The notes under the pieces are model-generated. The model did no database searches, had not been told where the DNA came from, and saw only the letters and a list, made by a program, of their open reading frames with translations. This document shows, in pieces, positions 8,703 through 18,222 of a stretch of 64,000 bases of DNA. A program made the position numbers and the translations under genes. This DNA is from Alteromonas sp. CI.11.F.A3 (GTDB lineage: Bacteria; Pseudomonadota; Gammaproteobacteria; Enterobacterales; Alteromonadaceae), in the NCBI RefSeq assembly GCF_032925565.1, contig NZ_CP136708.1:4526001-4590000 (forward strand), given 5' to 3'. Every line of letters begins with the position of its first letter. Positions within the stretch are counted from its first letter, which is position 1.

Positions 8703-9704
8703 ATGGCTACGATTAAAGACATTGCTCAGGCTGCAGGTGTATCTCTTGCAACCGTTTCACGCGTTATAAATAACGGCCCTAAAGTTGGCAAAGATACCCG
8801 TCAGCGGGTAAAACTCATCATGGAAGAAATGGGTTATAGACCCAATGCTAACGCCAGAGCTTTGGTGACTAAGCGCAGTGCCTCGCTAGGCGTAGTGTTA
8901 GCAGAACTTCACGACCCTTTCTTCGCAATGCTTGCCCATGGCGTTGAAACCGTTACTCGTAAGAATAACGTTCAAATTCTATTAAGTGCGGGCTCGATAG
9001 AAAAAGAAACCGAATTGCGTGCTATCGAAATTCTACTGGAACACCGCGTAGAAGCCATGGTGGTTCACAGTAAAGCATTGGATGACAAAACCCTTATCGA
9101 CTTTGCTAAGCAAGTACCGGGCTTTGTATTAATTAACCGCTACATTCCAGAAATTGCTAATCGTTGCGTTTGGTTAGATAACGTCACCGGCGGGCGCTTG
9201 ATGGCTGAACATGCTATCAATCAAGGTCATAAAAAGTTGGCGGTAATCAGCAGCCAATACCGTATTGATGATCCTAATCACCGTTTAGAAGGCATAGTTA
9301 ACGCTACCGAAGCAGCCAAGCTTACCTTACCTGAAAGCATGATTGAGTATGCGACGCCAGATCAAGAAGGCGGCGAATTGGCCATGCAGAACTTACTCGC
9401 TACTGGCGCTGAATTTACTGCGGTGCTTGCCTATAACGATGCTATGGCGTCTGGCGCAATGACCATGTTACAAGACCATGGTATCGCTGTACCCGAGCAA
9501 GTATCAGTGATGGGCTATGATGATGTGCTGTTAGCCAAATATTGTCGCCCTAAATTGACCACTTTGCGTTACCCAATAGAAATGATGGCAGCAAAAGCGG
9601 CAGAACTTGCGCTGAAATACGCTGCTGGGGCAAAACCTGAAGAAGGCCTTACCTTTAAATATACGCCTACTATCGTTAAACGTGACTCGGTGGTAAGGGT
9701 CTAG
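8703..9704 (+). CDS. galR: LacI-family repressor, GalR-like
   Basis: 333 residues. N-terminal LacI helix-turn-helix and hinge (MATIKDIAQAAGVSLATVSR, then GYRPNANARALV), followed by a periplasmic-binding-protein-like sensor domain. Many runs match E. coli GalR closely (MATIKD, ATVSRVINN, PNANARAL, VLINR, LTTLRYPIEMMA). It is divergent from galM. Predicted to repress the gal genes and to be relieved by galactose; the palindrome at 7292-7307 is the best candidate operator. No clear Shine-Dalgarno precedes the ATG. The inducer and the exact regulon are inferred. Confidence 0.9.
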   Translation: MATIKDIAQAAGVSLATVSRVINNGPKVGKDTRQRVKLIMEEMGYRPNANARALVTKRSASLGVVLAELHDPFFAMLAHGVETVTRKNNVQILLSAGSIEKETELRAIEILLEHRVEAMVVHSKALDDKTLIDFAKQVPGFVLINRYIPEIANRCVWLDNVTGGRLMAEHAINQGHKKLAVISSQYRIDDPNHRLEGIVNATEAAKLTLPESMIEYATPDQEGGELAMQNLLATGAEFTAVLAYNDAMASGAMTMLQDHGIAVPEQVSVMGYDDVLLAKYCRPKLTTLRYPIEMMAAKAAELALKYAAGAKPEEGLTFKYTPTIVKRDSVVRV

Positions 9705-9738
9705 CACGCTATTTGCCTACCCTAGAGCGCGGCTTGGT

Positions 9739-9777
9739 ACTTACCTTCATCAATAGGTAAAAATTATGAAGGTAAGT
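9739..9777. other. Perfect 12-bp inverted repeat after galR
   Basis: ACTTACCTTCAT (9739-9750) and ATGAAGGTAAGT (9766-9777) with a 15-base loop, 34 bp after the galR stop. There is no T-run on either side, so it is not a classical terminator. It may still form a hairpin at the galR 3' end or be a protein-binding site. Confidence 0.6.
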
Positions 9778-9808
9778 CGCTATCTGTTAGAAAATTTCAT
9801 GGATGATA

Positions 9809-10062
9809 GATCTTGACAACTTACTGAGCTTGATCTGTTAACGAAAACTTTTATCCCCAATCCCCTGCTACTAGCGATCCTGATACCACTAAAGATCTAC
9901 TTATCGACCGATCTAAAATAAACTTGCTACAGCCCTTGATTTAATTGAGCTAACGTGATCTGACCAGTTGGTCTAGGCAGATCACGATCTTATTTTAAAT
10001 TTATAAGCTTAGAGAGTTACCAACAACTTGATCCACACTTTATCCACAGGCTTAAAAGTGTG
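9809..10062. other. Origin-like element: GATC cluster with DnaA boxes
   Basis: Nine GATC sites start at 9809, 9832, 9876, 9894, 9910, 9957, 9980, 9986 and 10030; about one would be expected by chance in 225 bp. A perfect DnaA box TTATCCACA lies at 10040-10048 and a one-mismatch box TTATCCCCA at 9851-9859. Inverted repeats: CGTGATCTG/CAGATCACG (9954-9962/9978-9986) enclosing GACCA-GT-TGGTC, and CACACTTT/AAAGTGTG (10034-10041/10055-10062) whose loop carries most of the DnaA box. An AT-rich stretch (9986-10012) follows GATCT. These are the ingredients of an enterobacterial-type oriC or a DnaA/SeqA-binding locus. Function is inferred; neither dnaA nor mnmG is in the window. Confidence 0.4.
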
Positions 10063-10075
10063 ATAAACCTTGATT

Positions 10076-10936
10076 CTACGGGCTTATATGGCTGATAAAC
10101 CGCTGATACTCTTCTATCGCGAAGTCGTGCTTTAGCGTGGCATTATGGGTCGCACCAGGCACTACACTAATGTACTTTGCGTGACTGGCCGACGTTGCTA
10201 ACAATTGCTTACTAATTTCGAATGGGGTAATAACATCTTTCTCACCAACTAAGAGCCAAAGCGGGCCCTCGTAGTGCCTTAAAATGGGGGCGATTTGCAT
10301 TAGGTGTACTTCAGGGTGAAGTTTCATGCTGGTCAGTGAATTCGAAAAACCAGGCACCATGTTGGCAATGAGATCGGATATGTCGTTAAACGCCCCATCG
10401 AGCACTAGCCCGCCAATAGGTTTATTCGCCGCCACATAGCTTGCGAAATAACTGCCCACGCCTCTGCCATGCACAATAGTGGGTAACGACTTATCGAATA
10501 TACCTTCGGCGTAATCAAAAACAGTCAATGCATCGGCTTTAATCGCATTAATGCTGAGCTTTTCAGATTTATCACTGGCACCAACTCCTTGGTAATCCAT
10601 CCAAAGAATATTCGCCGGAATCTTACCTAAGCGATGCAGCACGCTATTGTTTTCGCTCACCGGCATACGGTTATCGGCGTAAAAAACAATATTCACAACA
10701 GGCTCGGCATAAGACACAGCAACGCCTCTTAACGTTAGACCTTGCTCATTATCAATTTCTACGCGAGTAATCCCTGCCGACGTTTTATCTTGCTCAATGG
10801 CGGCATGTAACTTCGTGGTTGTCAGGGGCTTTGTTTGGTTGTCTTGATGAAAAAAAGCGCTTGGCGTCACATTAATTGCGCAGGCGGCTAAGCCTAATGA
10901 CATAACCGCCACAGTAAATATTTTCGAAAATGTCAT
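10076..10936 (-). CDS. Alpha/beta-hydrolase-fold lipoprotein with a mutated nucleophile motif
   Basis: 286 residues. Lipoprotein signal peptide with lipobox LAAC (Cys19), so probably membrane-anchored facing the periplasm. The body has the alpha/beta-hydrolase pattern: LWMDYQGVGASD near 111, HGRGVGSY at 156-163, an acid in GEKDVITP (D234) and a His in GATHNATL (H264). The nucleophile elbow normally reads G-x-S-x-G; here the central residue is Gly159 (codon GGC), so Ser-dependent catalysis looks lost even though the Asp and His remain. AAGGA precedes the ATG at good spacing. It lies 29 bp downstream of the HAD gene. Substrate unknown; it could be a binding protein or a pseudoenzyme. Confidence 0.75.
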   Translation of the reverse strand: MTFSKIFTVAVMSLGLAACAINVTPSAFFHQDNQTKPLTTTKLHAAIEQDKTSAGITRVEIDNEQGLTLRGVAVSYAEPVVNIVFYADNRMPVSENNSVLHRLGKIPANILWMDYQGVGASDKSEKLSINAIKADALTVFDYAEGIFDKSLPTIVHGRGVGSYFASYVAANKPIGGLVLDGAFNDISDLIANMVPGFSNSLTSMKLHPEVHLMQIAPILRHYEGPLWLLVGEKDVITPFEISKQLLATSASHAKYISVVPGATHNATLKHDFAIEEYQRFISHISP

Positions 10937-10965
10937 ATCACAATCCTTGTTGACTACGTGTTTGC

Positions 10966-11559
10966 TTACACCAATGAATTTACTATCTTACCGTCTTTTA
11001 CCATAACACATGTCATTCCTGCATCTAACGCGGCGCGTTGACCCATTTCAGTATCTTCAAATACTACGCAATCTTCTGGCGCAACATTCATTGCTTCTGC
11101 GGCCATGAGGAAGGTTTCTGGGTGAGGTTTGCCATTTTTGACATCATCAGCCGTGACCAATACTTTCAATTGCTCGATAATATTATGATGGCTCAATAAC
11201 CACTCGGCATGGGGTCTATCAGAGCCTGTGCCCACCGCAATAGGGTGGCTTTGTATGTAGTGATTAAATACGGCAAGGGTATCTGGAATTAACCTAGGGA
11301 TATCGGGTAAATTTTCAGAAGTCCGCTTTTTAAAGCCAGCGACTTCTTCGGTATCATTTTGTTTGTTGTATTTGGCATTCAACATCTCAACAGTCTCAAG
11401 CGTTGGTACGCCCCCTAAACTGTGAATGTAATCTGCATCAAATGGGTAGCCGAACACTTCACACGTTACTTGCCATGCGTTGATATGTCTGCCCATTGAA
11501 TCAACTAGGGTGCCATCCATATCAAAAATAATGCCTTTAAAAGACGATAAATCTATCAC
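10966..11559 (-). CDS. HAD-superfamily phosphatase, YqaB/beta-phosphoglucomutase-like
   Basis: 197 residues from GTG 11559, which has AAGGAG seven bases upstream; the longer TTG-started frame lacks such a site. HAD motif I FDMDGTLVDS at residues 12-21 (nucleophile D13), motif II in GTGSD, motif III Lys in NGKPHPE, motif IV VFEDTEMG. The small helical cap (MGRHINAW...FGYPF) resembles E. coli YqaB, a fructose-1-phosphatase-like enzyme. Likely a cytosolic sugar-phosphate phosphatase; exact substrate not determinable. Placed between the yajR-like gene and the hydrolase gene on the same strand. Confidence 0.8.
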   Translation of the reverse strand: MIDLSSFKGIIFDMDGTLVDSMGRHINAWQVTCEVFGYPFDADYIHSLGGVPTLETVEMLNAKYNKQNDTEEVAGFKKRTSENLPDIPRLIPDTLAVFNHYIQSHPIAVGTGSDRPHAEWLLSHHNIIEQLKVLVTADDVKNGKPHPETFLMAAEAMNVAPEDCVVFEDTEMGQRAALDAGMTCVMVKDGKIVNSLV

Positions 11560-11613
11560 GGTCGCACTCCTTACGTTCGTTATTCTTAGCAATTAAAGCC
11601 AATATGCTTACTA

Positions 11614-12954
11614 CTAAGCGCTATCAATTACCGCCCTAGCTTGGGTAGCATCGAAGTCTCGGTTCACTTTTAAATATACCGTGCCATTTTGACTGTTTAA
11701 AGTCACCTCTAAAACACCTGGAACCAAAGAAATATTTTTCTTTAACGCGTCTTCCTGATGCGAACTAAAACTACCGTTCATCATGACACGCTTAACGCGG
11801 CTTACTTCTTTTAGCCCATAAATAATATAAAGCCAAAGTAACGTGCTGACCGCACCAACTATATAGGCGATATCAGGGGACCAAATATCGGTCACAACAC
11901 CAGACAACATGCCACCTAAAAAAGCGCCAAAGAACTGGAAGCTAGCATAAATGCCCATGGCAGTGCCTTTTTGACCTGCCGGCGCAATACTGGAAACAAG
12001 AGAGGGAAAATTGGCTTCTAGATAATTAAACCCAGTGAAAAACAGCACTACAGCGGCTGTGGTTATCCACCAGCTATGGTCTTTCATGGCAAGCGCGGCA
12101 AATGCACTGCCCATAAGTACCACGGCGAAAAGTAGATAGGATTTTGGTGTGCGGCCTCTGGCCATACCCATCATAATAACTAACCCCACCACCGAAATAC
12201 CTAATACCGGTAAGTACACGGTCCAATGGGTATCAAGGGCCATGTCGAAATGCAGTAAGGTTAAAGGTAATTGTACAAAAAGCAGGGTAATTAGCATGTG
12301 CAAAATAAGCACACTAACGTTTAAGCGCCAAAGCTGTGAAGAGAACACCAAGCGTTTAAGTTGACCCTTTTGCGGTAGCGTATCGCCGCTACTCAGAATC
12401 TCGCCATTAGGCACAACCCATTGCACCAACGGCATACAAACAATGGCTAACACACCGGTTATAGCGAAAATACCCGCCAAGCCCCAATTATTCGCTATGA
12501 GAGGCCCTAACAGCACTGCCATATAAAAGGAAAAGCCAATTGCAATACCGATAACCGCCAGCACTTTTGCCCGTTGGCTTTCACGGCTAACGTCGGTGGC
12601 TAATGCCATGATGGCCCCGGCGATGGCACCTGCTCCTTGTAATATTCGCCCTACAATAAGCCACGCCATAGTGTCGGCATTGGCCGCCACGAAACTACCG
12701 AACGCAAATACAGCCAGTCCGAACAAAATAACGGGTTTTCGACCCCATTTGTCAGACATCATACCCATTGGAATTTGCAAAGCAGCCTGTGTTAAACCGT
12801 ATCCACCCACCGCTAGCCCCACCATTAAAGGTGAGTAGTCTGAATAATCCATAGCAGCGACGGCTAACACCGGCATCACCATAAATAATCCCAGCATGCG
12901 TAATACATAAACAGATGCTAGCGCTAGCGAGGCGCGCAATTCCAAAGCGTTCAA
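11614..12954 (-). CDS. yajR: MFS transporter, YajR-like with C-terminal YAM domain
   Basis: 446 residues. Twelve predicted membrane helices, MFS motif A GMMSDKWGRKP between helices 2 and 3, and a C-terminal ferredoxin-like domain (about 380-446; GVLEVTLNSQNGTVYLKV) as in E. coli YajR. The runs LRMLGLFMVMPVL and GTAMGIYASFQFFGAFLGG also match that family. Starts at TTG with AGAGGA about 11 bases upstream; an in-frame TGA just before excludes a longer protein, and the next ATG would remove part of helix 1. Substrate unknown; a proton-coupled drug or solute exporter is likely. Divergent from uvrA, as in the ssb-MFS-uvrA order of Pseudomonas. Confidence 0.85.
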   Translation of the reverse strand: MNALELRASLALASVYVLRMLGLFMVMPVLAVAAMDYSDYSPLMVGLAVGGYGLTQAALQIPMGMMSDKWGRKPVILFGLAVFAFGSFVAANADTMAWLIVGRILQGAGAIAGAIMALATDVSRESQRAKVLAVIGIAIGFSFYMAVLLGPLIANNWGLAGIFAITGVLAIVCMPLVQWVVPNGEILSSGDTLPQKGQLKRLVFSSQLWRLNVSVLILHMLITLLFVQLPLTLLHFDMALDTHWTVYLPVLGISVVGLVIMMGMARGRTPKSYLLFAVVLMGSAFAALAMKDHSWWITTAAVVLFFTGFNYLEANFPSLVSSIAPAGQKGTAMGIYASFQFFGAFLGGMLSGVVTDIWSPDIAYIVGAVSTLLWLYIIYGLKEVSRVKRVMMNGSFSSHQEDALKKNISLVPGVLEVTLNSQNGTVYLKVNRDFDATQARAVIDSA

Positions 12955-13165
12955 AGCTGTACCGTTCCTCTAAATCAGTCTGACAGATAGTGTGGGCGCG
13001 AAGTGTAGCATATATTAGTAAGCTGCCTACGTTCGAAATATTCGATTAATGTAATCTTAAGTTGATCTCATTGATAGCCAATCAGTATAACTTGATCATG
13101 CAATGCAATATCAATTTGCTTGACGACTATGGCATACTGATTCTTTTTTTCGCACTTAGGCTTCA

Positions 13166-16000
13166 ATGGATAAAATCGAGATACGCGGTGCTCGCACCCA
13201 CAATTTGAAAAATATCGATTTAACACTGCCACGAGACAAGCTGGTAGTGATAACTGGGCTGTCAGGCTCAGGTAAATCGTCTTTAGCTTTCGATACCCTA
13301 TACGCAGAAGGTCAACGTCGTTACGTTGAGTCGTTGTCTGCGTATGCCCGTCAGTTTTTATCTATGATGGAAAAACCTGATGTTGATCATATAGAGGGTT
13401 TGTCACCGGCTATATCCATTGAGCAAAAGTCAACGTCACATAACCCTCGTTCAACCGTGGGTACTATTACCGAAATTTACGATTACCTTCGTTTGATGTT
13501 TGCCCGTGTTGGCACACCACGATGCCCAGATCACGATGTGCCGCTTGATGCGCAAACCGTGAGCCAGATGGTAGATAAGGTGTTGGCAATGCCAGAAGGC
13601 AGCAAGTTGATGCTGCTAGCGCCTATCGTGAAAGAACGTAAAGGTGAGCATTTAAAAACCCTGCAGAATTTGTCTGCTCAAGGTTTTATTCGTGCGCGAA
13701 TTGACGGCGATGTATGTGACCTGTCCGATCCACCGCCATTAGATTTACATAAAAAGCATACTATCGAGGTGGTAGTAGACCGCTTTAAAGTGCGCGACGA
13801 TTTAGCGCTGCGCTTATCAGAATCTTTTGAAACCGCATTAGCGTTAGCTGGCGGCAACGCGCTTGTAGCCGATATGGACAACAGCGAAGCTGAAGAAATT
13901 GTATTTTCAGCTAACTTCGCTTGCCCGCACTGCGGTTACAGTATTAGTGAATTAGAGCCTAGATTGTTCTCGTTCAACAACCCTGCTGGGGCGTGCCCAA
14001 CCTGTGATGGTTTAGGTACACGACAGTTCTTCGACCCAACACGTGTGGTGGGCAACGACGAGTTAAGCCTTGCAGGCGGCGCAGTGCGTGGTTGGGACAA
14101 ACGCAGTTATTATTATTTTCAGATGCTGCAATCGGTTGCCGACCATTACGAATTCGATTTAACTGGCCCCTTCGGCGAGTTAGACGATAAGCACAAAGAT
14201 ATTGTGCTGTATGGTTCTAAAGGTAAGTCGTTAGCGTTTAAGTATATTAACGAACGCGGCGATGTAATGGAGCGTAAGCATCCGTTTGAAGGCATTATTC
14301 CTAATATGGAGCGCCGCTATCGGGAAACCGAGTCTAACGCGGTACGTGAAGAGCTGGCTAAATACTTAAGCCAACAGCACTGTAGTAGCTGTAATGGCAC
14401 ACGCTTGCGCGTAGAAGCCCGTAATGTCTTTATTGAAGACACTACACTGCCTACCATTGCGGATAAATCTATTGCCGATGCCTACGAGTTTTTCGAAAAC
14501 TTATCGTTAACAGGCCAAAAAGCCCAAATAGCAGAGAAAATTCTAAAAGAGATTCTCGATCGTTTACGCTTCTTGGTTAACGTTGGCTTGAACTACTTAT
14601 CCCTTTCACGCAGTGCCGATACCCTTTCGGGCGGTGAAGCGCAGCGTATTCGCTTGGCGAGCCAAATTGGTGCTGGATTAGTAGGTGTAATGTACGTTCT
14701 TGATGAGCCTTCTATTGGGCTCCACCAACGAGACAACGAACGCTTATTGAAGACCCTTAGACACTTGCGTGATTTGGGTAACACGGTATTGGTGGTAGAG
14801 CACGACGAAGACGCCATTCGTGAAGCCGATTATATTGTGGACATTGGCCCTGGAGCCGGTGTACATGGCGGTGAAATTATTGCCGAAGGTCAGCTTGAAG
14901 ATATATTAGCAAGTGAAGACTCACTTACTGGTAAATACCTATCCGGCCGTGAAAAAATTGTTATTCCTGAAGTTCGCACACCTATTAAAGATGATAAATG
15001 GTTGGAATTAAAAGGGGCCACAGGCAACAACTTGAAGTCAGTAGACTTGCGAGTGCCTATGGGCGTGATGACCTGCGTAACCGGTGTATCTGGCTCAGGT
15101 AAATCTACCCTTATTAATGATACCTTTTATAAAATCGCCCACTGTGAATTAAACAAGGCCACCACTTCTGAGCCTGCGCCTTATGTCTCGATGACGGGGT
15201 TAGATCAGCTTGATAAGGTGGTCGATATTGACCAGAGCCCTATTGGTAGAACACCGCGTTCAAACCCTGCAACTTACGCCGGAATTTTCACGCCTATTCG
15301 TGAAATTTTCGCCGGTACCCAGGAAGCGCGTTCTCGCGGTTATAAACCAGGTCGCTTTAGCTTTAACGTGAAAGGCGGACGCTGTGAAGCGTGTCAGGGC
15401 GACGGTGTAATTAAAGTAGAAATGCACTTCTTACCCGATGTATACGTTCCGTGTGACGTATGCCAAGGCAAGCGCTACAACCGCGAAACCTTGGAAGTGA
15501 AATACAAAGACAAAAACATTCACGAAGTGCTAGAAATGACGGTAGAAGATGCTCGAGATTTCTTCGACCCCATTCCGGCCATTGCCCGTAAACTGCAAAC
15601 GTTAAAAGAAGTAGGCTTAGCCTATATTCGTTTAGGACAAGCAGCCACTACCTTATCGGGCGGTGAAGCACAGCGGGTTAAGTTAGCCAAAGAACTGTCG
15701 AAACGTGATACCGGCCAAACCCTGTATATTTTGGATGAACCCACCACAGGGCTGCATTTCCACGATATTAAACAGTTACTAGCCGTACTGCACCGACTCC
15801 GTGATCATGGCAACACAGTGGTGGTTATTGAACACAACCTTGATGTGGTCAAAACTGCCGACTGGATCATCGACTTAGGCCCTGAAGGTGGCTCAGGCGG
15901 TGGTCAAATTATTGCTGAAGGTACGCCAGAAGTGGTGGCTGAATCTAAGGTTTCTCATACCGGCCGATTCTTAAAGCCAATGCTTGAAGCACAAGCCTAA
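13166..16000 (+). CDS. uvrA: Excinuclease ABC subunit A
   Basis: 944 residues (E. coli 940). Two ABC ATPase modules: Walker A GLSGSGKS at 31-38 and GVSGSGKST near 640; [12 protein letters not shown] and [12 protein letters not shown] signatures; Walker B LDEPS and LDEPT. Zinc-binding Cys pairs CPHC/CPTC and CEAC/CDVC are intact. Damage recognition in nucleotide excision repair, with UvrB and UvrC. No CTGT-N8-ACAG LexA box is visible in the 211 bp upstream, unlike E. coli uvrA. A strong terminator follows at 16048-16075. Confidence 0.98.
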   Translation: MDKIEIRGARTHNLKNIDLTLPRDKLVVITGLSGSGKSSLAFDTLYAEGQRRYVESLSAYARQFLSMMEKPDVDHIEGLSPAISIEQKSTSHNPRSTVGTITEIYDYLRLMFARVGTPRCPDHDVPLDAQTVSQMVDKVLAMPEGSKLMLLAPIVKERKGEHLKTLQNLSAQGFIRARIDGDVCDLSDPPPLDLHKKHTIEVVVDRFKVRDDLALRLSESFETALALAGGNALVADMDNSEAEEIVFSANFACPHCGYSISELEPRLFSFNNPAGACPTCDGLGTRQFFDPTRVVGNDELSLAGGAVRGWDKRSYYYFQMLQSVADHYEFDLTGPFGELDDKHKDIVLYGSKGKSLAFKYINERGDVMERKHPFEGIIPNMERRYRETESNAVREELAKYLSQQHCSSCNGTRLRVEARNVFIEDTTLPTIADKSIADAYEFFENLSLTGQKAQIAEKILKEILDRLRFLVNVGLNYLSLSRSADTLSGGEAQRIRLASQIGAGLVGVMYVLDEPSIGLHQRDNERLLKTLRHLRDLGNTVLVVEHDEDAIREADYIVDIGPGAGVHGGEIIAEGQLEDILASEDSLTGKYLSGREKIVIPEVRTPIKDDKWLELKGATGNNLKSVDLRVPMGVMTCVTGVSGSGKSTLINDTFYKIAHCELNKATTSEPAPYVSMTGLDQLDKVVDIDQSPIGRTPRSNPATYAGIFTPIREIFAGTQEARSRGYKPGRFSFNVKGGRCEACQGDGVIKVEMHFLPDVYVPCDVCQGKRYNRETLEVKYKDKNIHEVLEMTVEDARDFFDPIPAIARKLQTLKEVGLAYIRLGQAATTLSGGEAQRVKLAKELSKRDTGQTLYILDEPTTGLHFHDIKQLLAVLHRLRDHGNTVVVIEHNLDVVKTADWIIDLGPEGGSGGGQIIAEGTPEVVAESKVSHTGRFLKPMLEAQA

Positions 16001-16047
16001 GCTATTAAGCTTCAAAGGCTAGGCTTTTAGGGTTTAGTATCAAGAAC

Positions 16048-16075
16048 AAAAAACGCGCCTTTCGGCGCGTTTTTC
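16048..16075. terminator. Bidirectional terminator between uvrA and yegD
   Basis: A-run, stem CGCGCC/GGCGCG with loop TTTC, then TTTTT. GC-rich and symmetrical; serves both convergent genes. Confidence 0.9.
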
Positions 16076-16118
16076 TATTTAGTTCTGCTAAATACTTAAG
16101 TGCTAGTATAGCCGTGCT

Positions 16119-17618
16119 TTAGAACTTAGAGGCCTGGATAGCCAAGCCTTCACACACAGAGTTAAACGCATCGTTCTCTAACCGAGGCAACCCGGTTAGT
16201 AGCTCTTCGTACAATGCATCGATAATAATAGGTGATAAGCTCATACCACCGGTAACCATCACAACCTCAGGTGCCGCAGCGCTTTTCTCCAAACATTCCA
16301 CCACTAACGCTTTTACCTTACTTAGCCAAGGTTTTAATGCACTCTTTAAGTCTTCAGTACAAATATTTACATCAAAATCATCTTCAATGTAATGCAGTGG
16401 TAAGGTGATCTTGTCTTTGCTAGAAAGCAGTTCTTTTGCCATTCTCACCGAGTTAACCACCCGCGCCGACAACTTGTTTTCTTGCACTAGCAACAAACGC
16501 TCTAATTGTTCTGGGTTCTTGGTTACTGACATAGTTTGAGAAATCTCTAACCCATAATCATCAGAGAAGAACCGAGTAAGTGCGGGGATATTATCAACCG
16601 CACACATATCTGAATAATAAGTAGGGGGAATGGGCAGGCCATTAATCATTTTTAGCCCCATTCCCATTTCAGGTGCAACCACTTTCAGTAACAGACTCTT
16701 ATCACAATCCATGCCGCCTAAGCGTCTTCCTGTAACCGATAGCACGTCCTGCTTTCTATCCAGTTGGTTATTGCGTTCTGGCGAAAGATTAATACAACAG
16801 ATGTCTGTAGTACCACCGCCAATATCCACAATAAGCGCCGTGGTATCGCGGGGTAATGTCTGCTCAATTTTATATGCGGCCGCAATTGGCTCGTCCAGAA
16901 AATTAATTTTACTAAAGCCAGCGTTAGACGCTGCTTCGGTCATTATCTGAATGGCTTGGGTATTGCCTACTTCACCACGGGTGCCATGAAACTTAACCGG
17001 GCGCCCTATTACTACCGAAGCAACCGGTTTTTCTAATTGGGTTTCTGCACACTGTTTAAAATACGCTAACTGTTTGGCAATAATGCCAATGAACGCCTTT
17101 TTCTGATCGCCATCTAATGATGCACCTAAGAAGTTTTTAGGCGAGTAAATTAGGCGGCCTTTATCAGGCATTTTTAAAAAGCGTTTAAACCCTTCTTCAC
17201 CGAAGGCAAACTTGCCATGCTCCACTAAGCGTAATAATGGAATTTCTTCCAGCGACATAGCGTGCATAAGCTGCTGGATAGCCTTACGTTGCAATGCAGG
17301 TCGGTTATGGTATTCACCACGAAGCGATTCAATGCGGTTGCTATAGCGCGACTGCTCTTTAGGATCTTTAGCGTCGTAATAGCCCTGCTTGGCTTTGTCT
17401 ATTTGCTCGTTGATTAAACGCTGCAACTGCGACACTTTAGCTTCCACCATGGCATCAGGCGGAGGCGGCAGTTCATCCTCAAAGTATATAAATACAGACG
17501 AGCGAATTTTATTACCCTGTTCAAGTGACGGGTCGAGCTTTATATGTCTATGGGTAGCGCCATCAAAGTACACCACCTCAGAGTTTGAGGTACCATAATC
17601 AATCCCAATTGCAGTCAT
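16119..17618 (-). CDS. yegD: Hsp70-family protein YegD-like
   Basis: 499 residues. Actin/Hsp70 nucleotide-binding fold: phosphate-1 loop IGIDYGTSNSEV at the N-terminus, FLDEPIAAAYK and IVDIGGGTTDICC for phosphate-2, and an adenosine-type MVTGGMSLSP near 450. The C-terminal beta-sandwich substrate domain and lid of DnaK are missing, as in YegD; a charged helical insert occurs at about 55-115. Probably an ATP-binding chaperone-like protein of unknown client. No grpE or dnaJ gene is adjacent. Weak ribosome-binding site. Confidence 0.85.
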   Translation of the reverse strand: MTAIGIDYGTSNSEVVYFDGATHRHIKLDPSLEQGNKIRSSVFIYFEDELPPPPDAMVEAKVSQLQRLINEQIDKAKQGYYDAKDPKEQSRYSNRIESLRGEYHNRPALQRKAIQQLMHAMSLEEIPLLRLVEHGKFAFGEEGFKRFLKMPDKGRLIYSPKNFLGASLDGDQKKAFIGIIAKQLAYFKQCAETQLEKPVASVVIGRPVKFHGTRGEVGNTQAIQIMTEAASNAGFSKINFLDEPIAAAYKIEQTLPRDTTALIVDIGGGTTDICCINLSPERNNQLDRKQDVLSVTGRRLGGMDCDKSLLLKVVAPEMGMGLKMINGLPIPPTYYSDMCAVDNIPALTRFFSDDYGLEISQTMSVTKNPEQLERLLLVQENKLSARVVNSVRMAKELLSSKDKITLPLHYIEDDFDVNICTEDLKSALKPWLSKVKALVVECLEKSAAAPEVVMVTGGMSLSPIIIDALYEELLTGLPRLENDAFNSVCEGLAIQASKF

Positions 17619-17787
17619 AATTATTGTTTAATCAGAAATTTGGCGCAGATTGTAATTTAAAACTACGCTGGGATCACTTTTCATCTTAATTTCGTTTCCA
17701 ATGGCCCGTCAGATTAAGCCTGATTACTGAAAAACCCAATGTAGCGTGATAAAGTGAATACACATCACGATAAAAATAAGAGGCGAT

Positions 17788-18222
17788 ATGTCAGCAGTAA
17801 CTCCATCTGAAACCATTCCTATGGAAATGTCATTCGAAGTACGGTTTTGTGAGACCGATGCCCTGCAACACGTGAGCAACACCGCGTTAGTCAGTTGGTT
17901 TGAAGCTGCTCGGGATCCTATCTTCAGAATGTTCACGCCGACGATGGATTTACAGAACTGGCCGCTTATTTTAGCAAGCTACAAAGTCGATTTTCTTGCG
18001 CAAATTTTTTACGGCAAAACCGTTACTGTAAAAACGTTTATCAGTCGTTTAGGGAACAGTGCGTTTGATGTGTACCAAGAACTTTGGCAAGACGGTAACC
18101 TGTGCTCAACGGGTGTAACCACTATGGTACATTTCGATTATAAGCAGCAGCGCTCAGCCCCCATTCCTGACGATATAAAAACTACGTTACAAGCACATTT
18201 TAAGGCGCTACCTAATGGCTGA
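17788..18222 (+). CDS. Acyl-CoA thioesterase, 4-hydroxybenzoyl-CoA thioesterase (hot-dog) family
   Basis: 144 residues with the family motif FCETDALQHVSNTALVSWFEAARD (split: FCETDALQ and HVSNTALVSWFE); the Asp in ETDALQHV is the expected catalytic residue. Hydrolyses an acyl-CoA thioester; chain specificity unknown. AAGAGG precedes the ATG. The last 8 bp overlap the next gene's start (ATGGCTGA), so the two are co-translated. Divergent from yegD. Confidence 0.85.
   Translation: MSAVTPSETIPMEMSFEVRFCETDALQHVSNTALVSWFEAARDPIFRMFTPTMDLQNWPLILASYKVDFLAQIFYGKTVTVKTFISRLGNSAFDVYQELWQDGNLCSTGVTTMVHFDYKQQRSAPIPDDIKTTLQAHFKALPNG

Larger units (their letters stand above)
9705..10075. other. 371-bp convergent intergenic region, non-coding
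   Basis: Lies between the ends of galR (+) and the hydrolase gene (-), so no promoter is needed for either neighbour. It contains a 12-bp perfect inverted repeat (9739-9777), then a GATC-dense segment with DnaA-box-like sequences and further inverted repeats (9809-10062). No open frame worth calling. Confidence 0.8.

Noticed and set aside
9809-10062. Calling this firmly the chromosomal oriC
   Set aside because: dnaA, dnaN, mnmG and mioC are not nearby and only one perfect DnaA box is visible; kept as a candidate element only.
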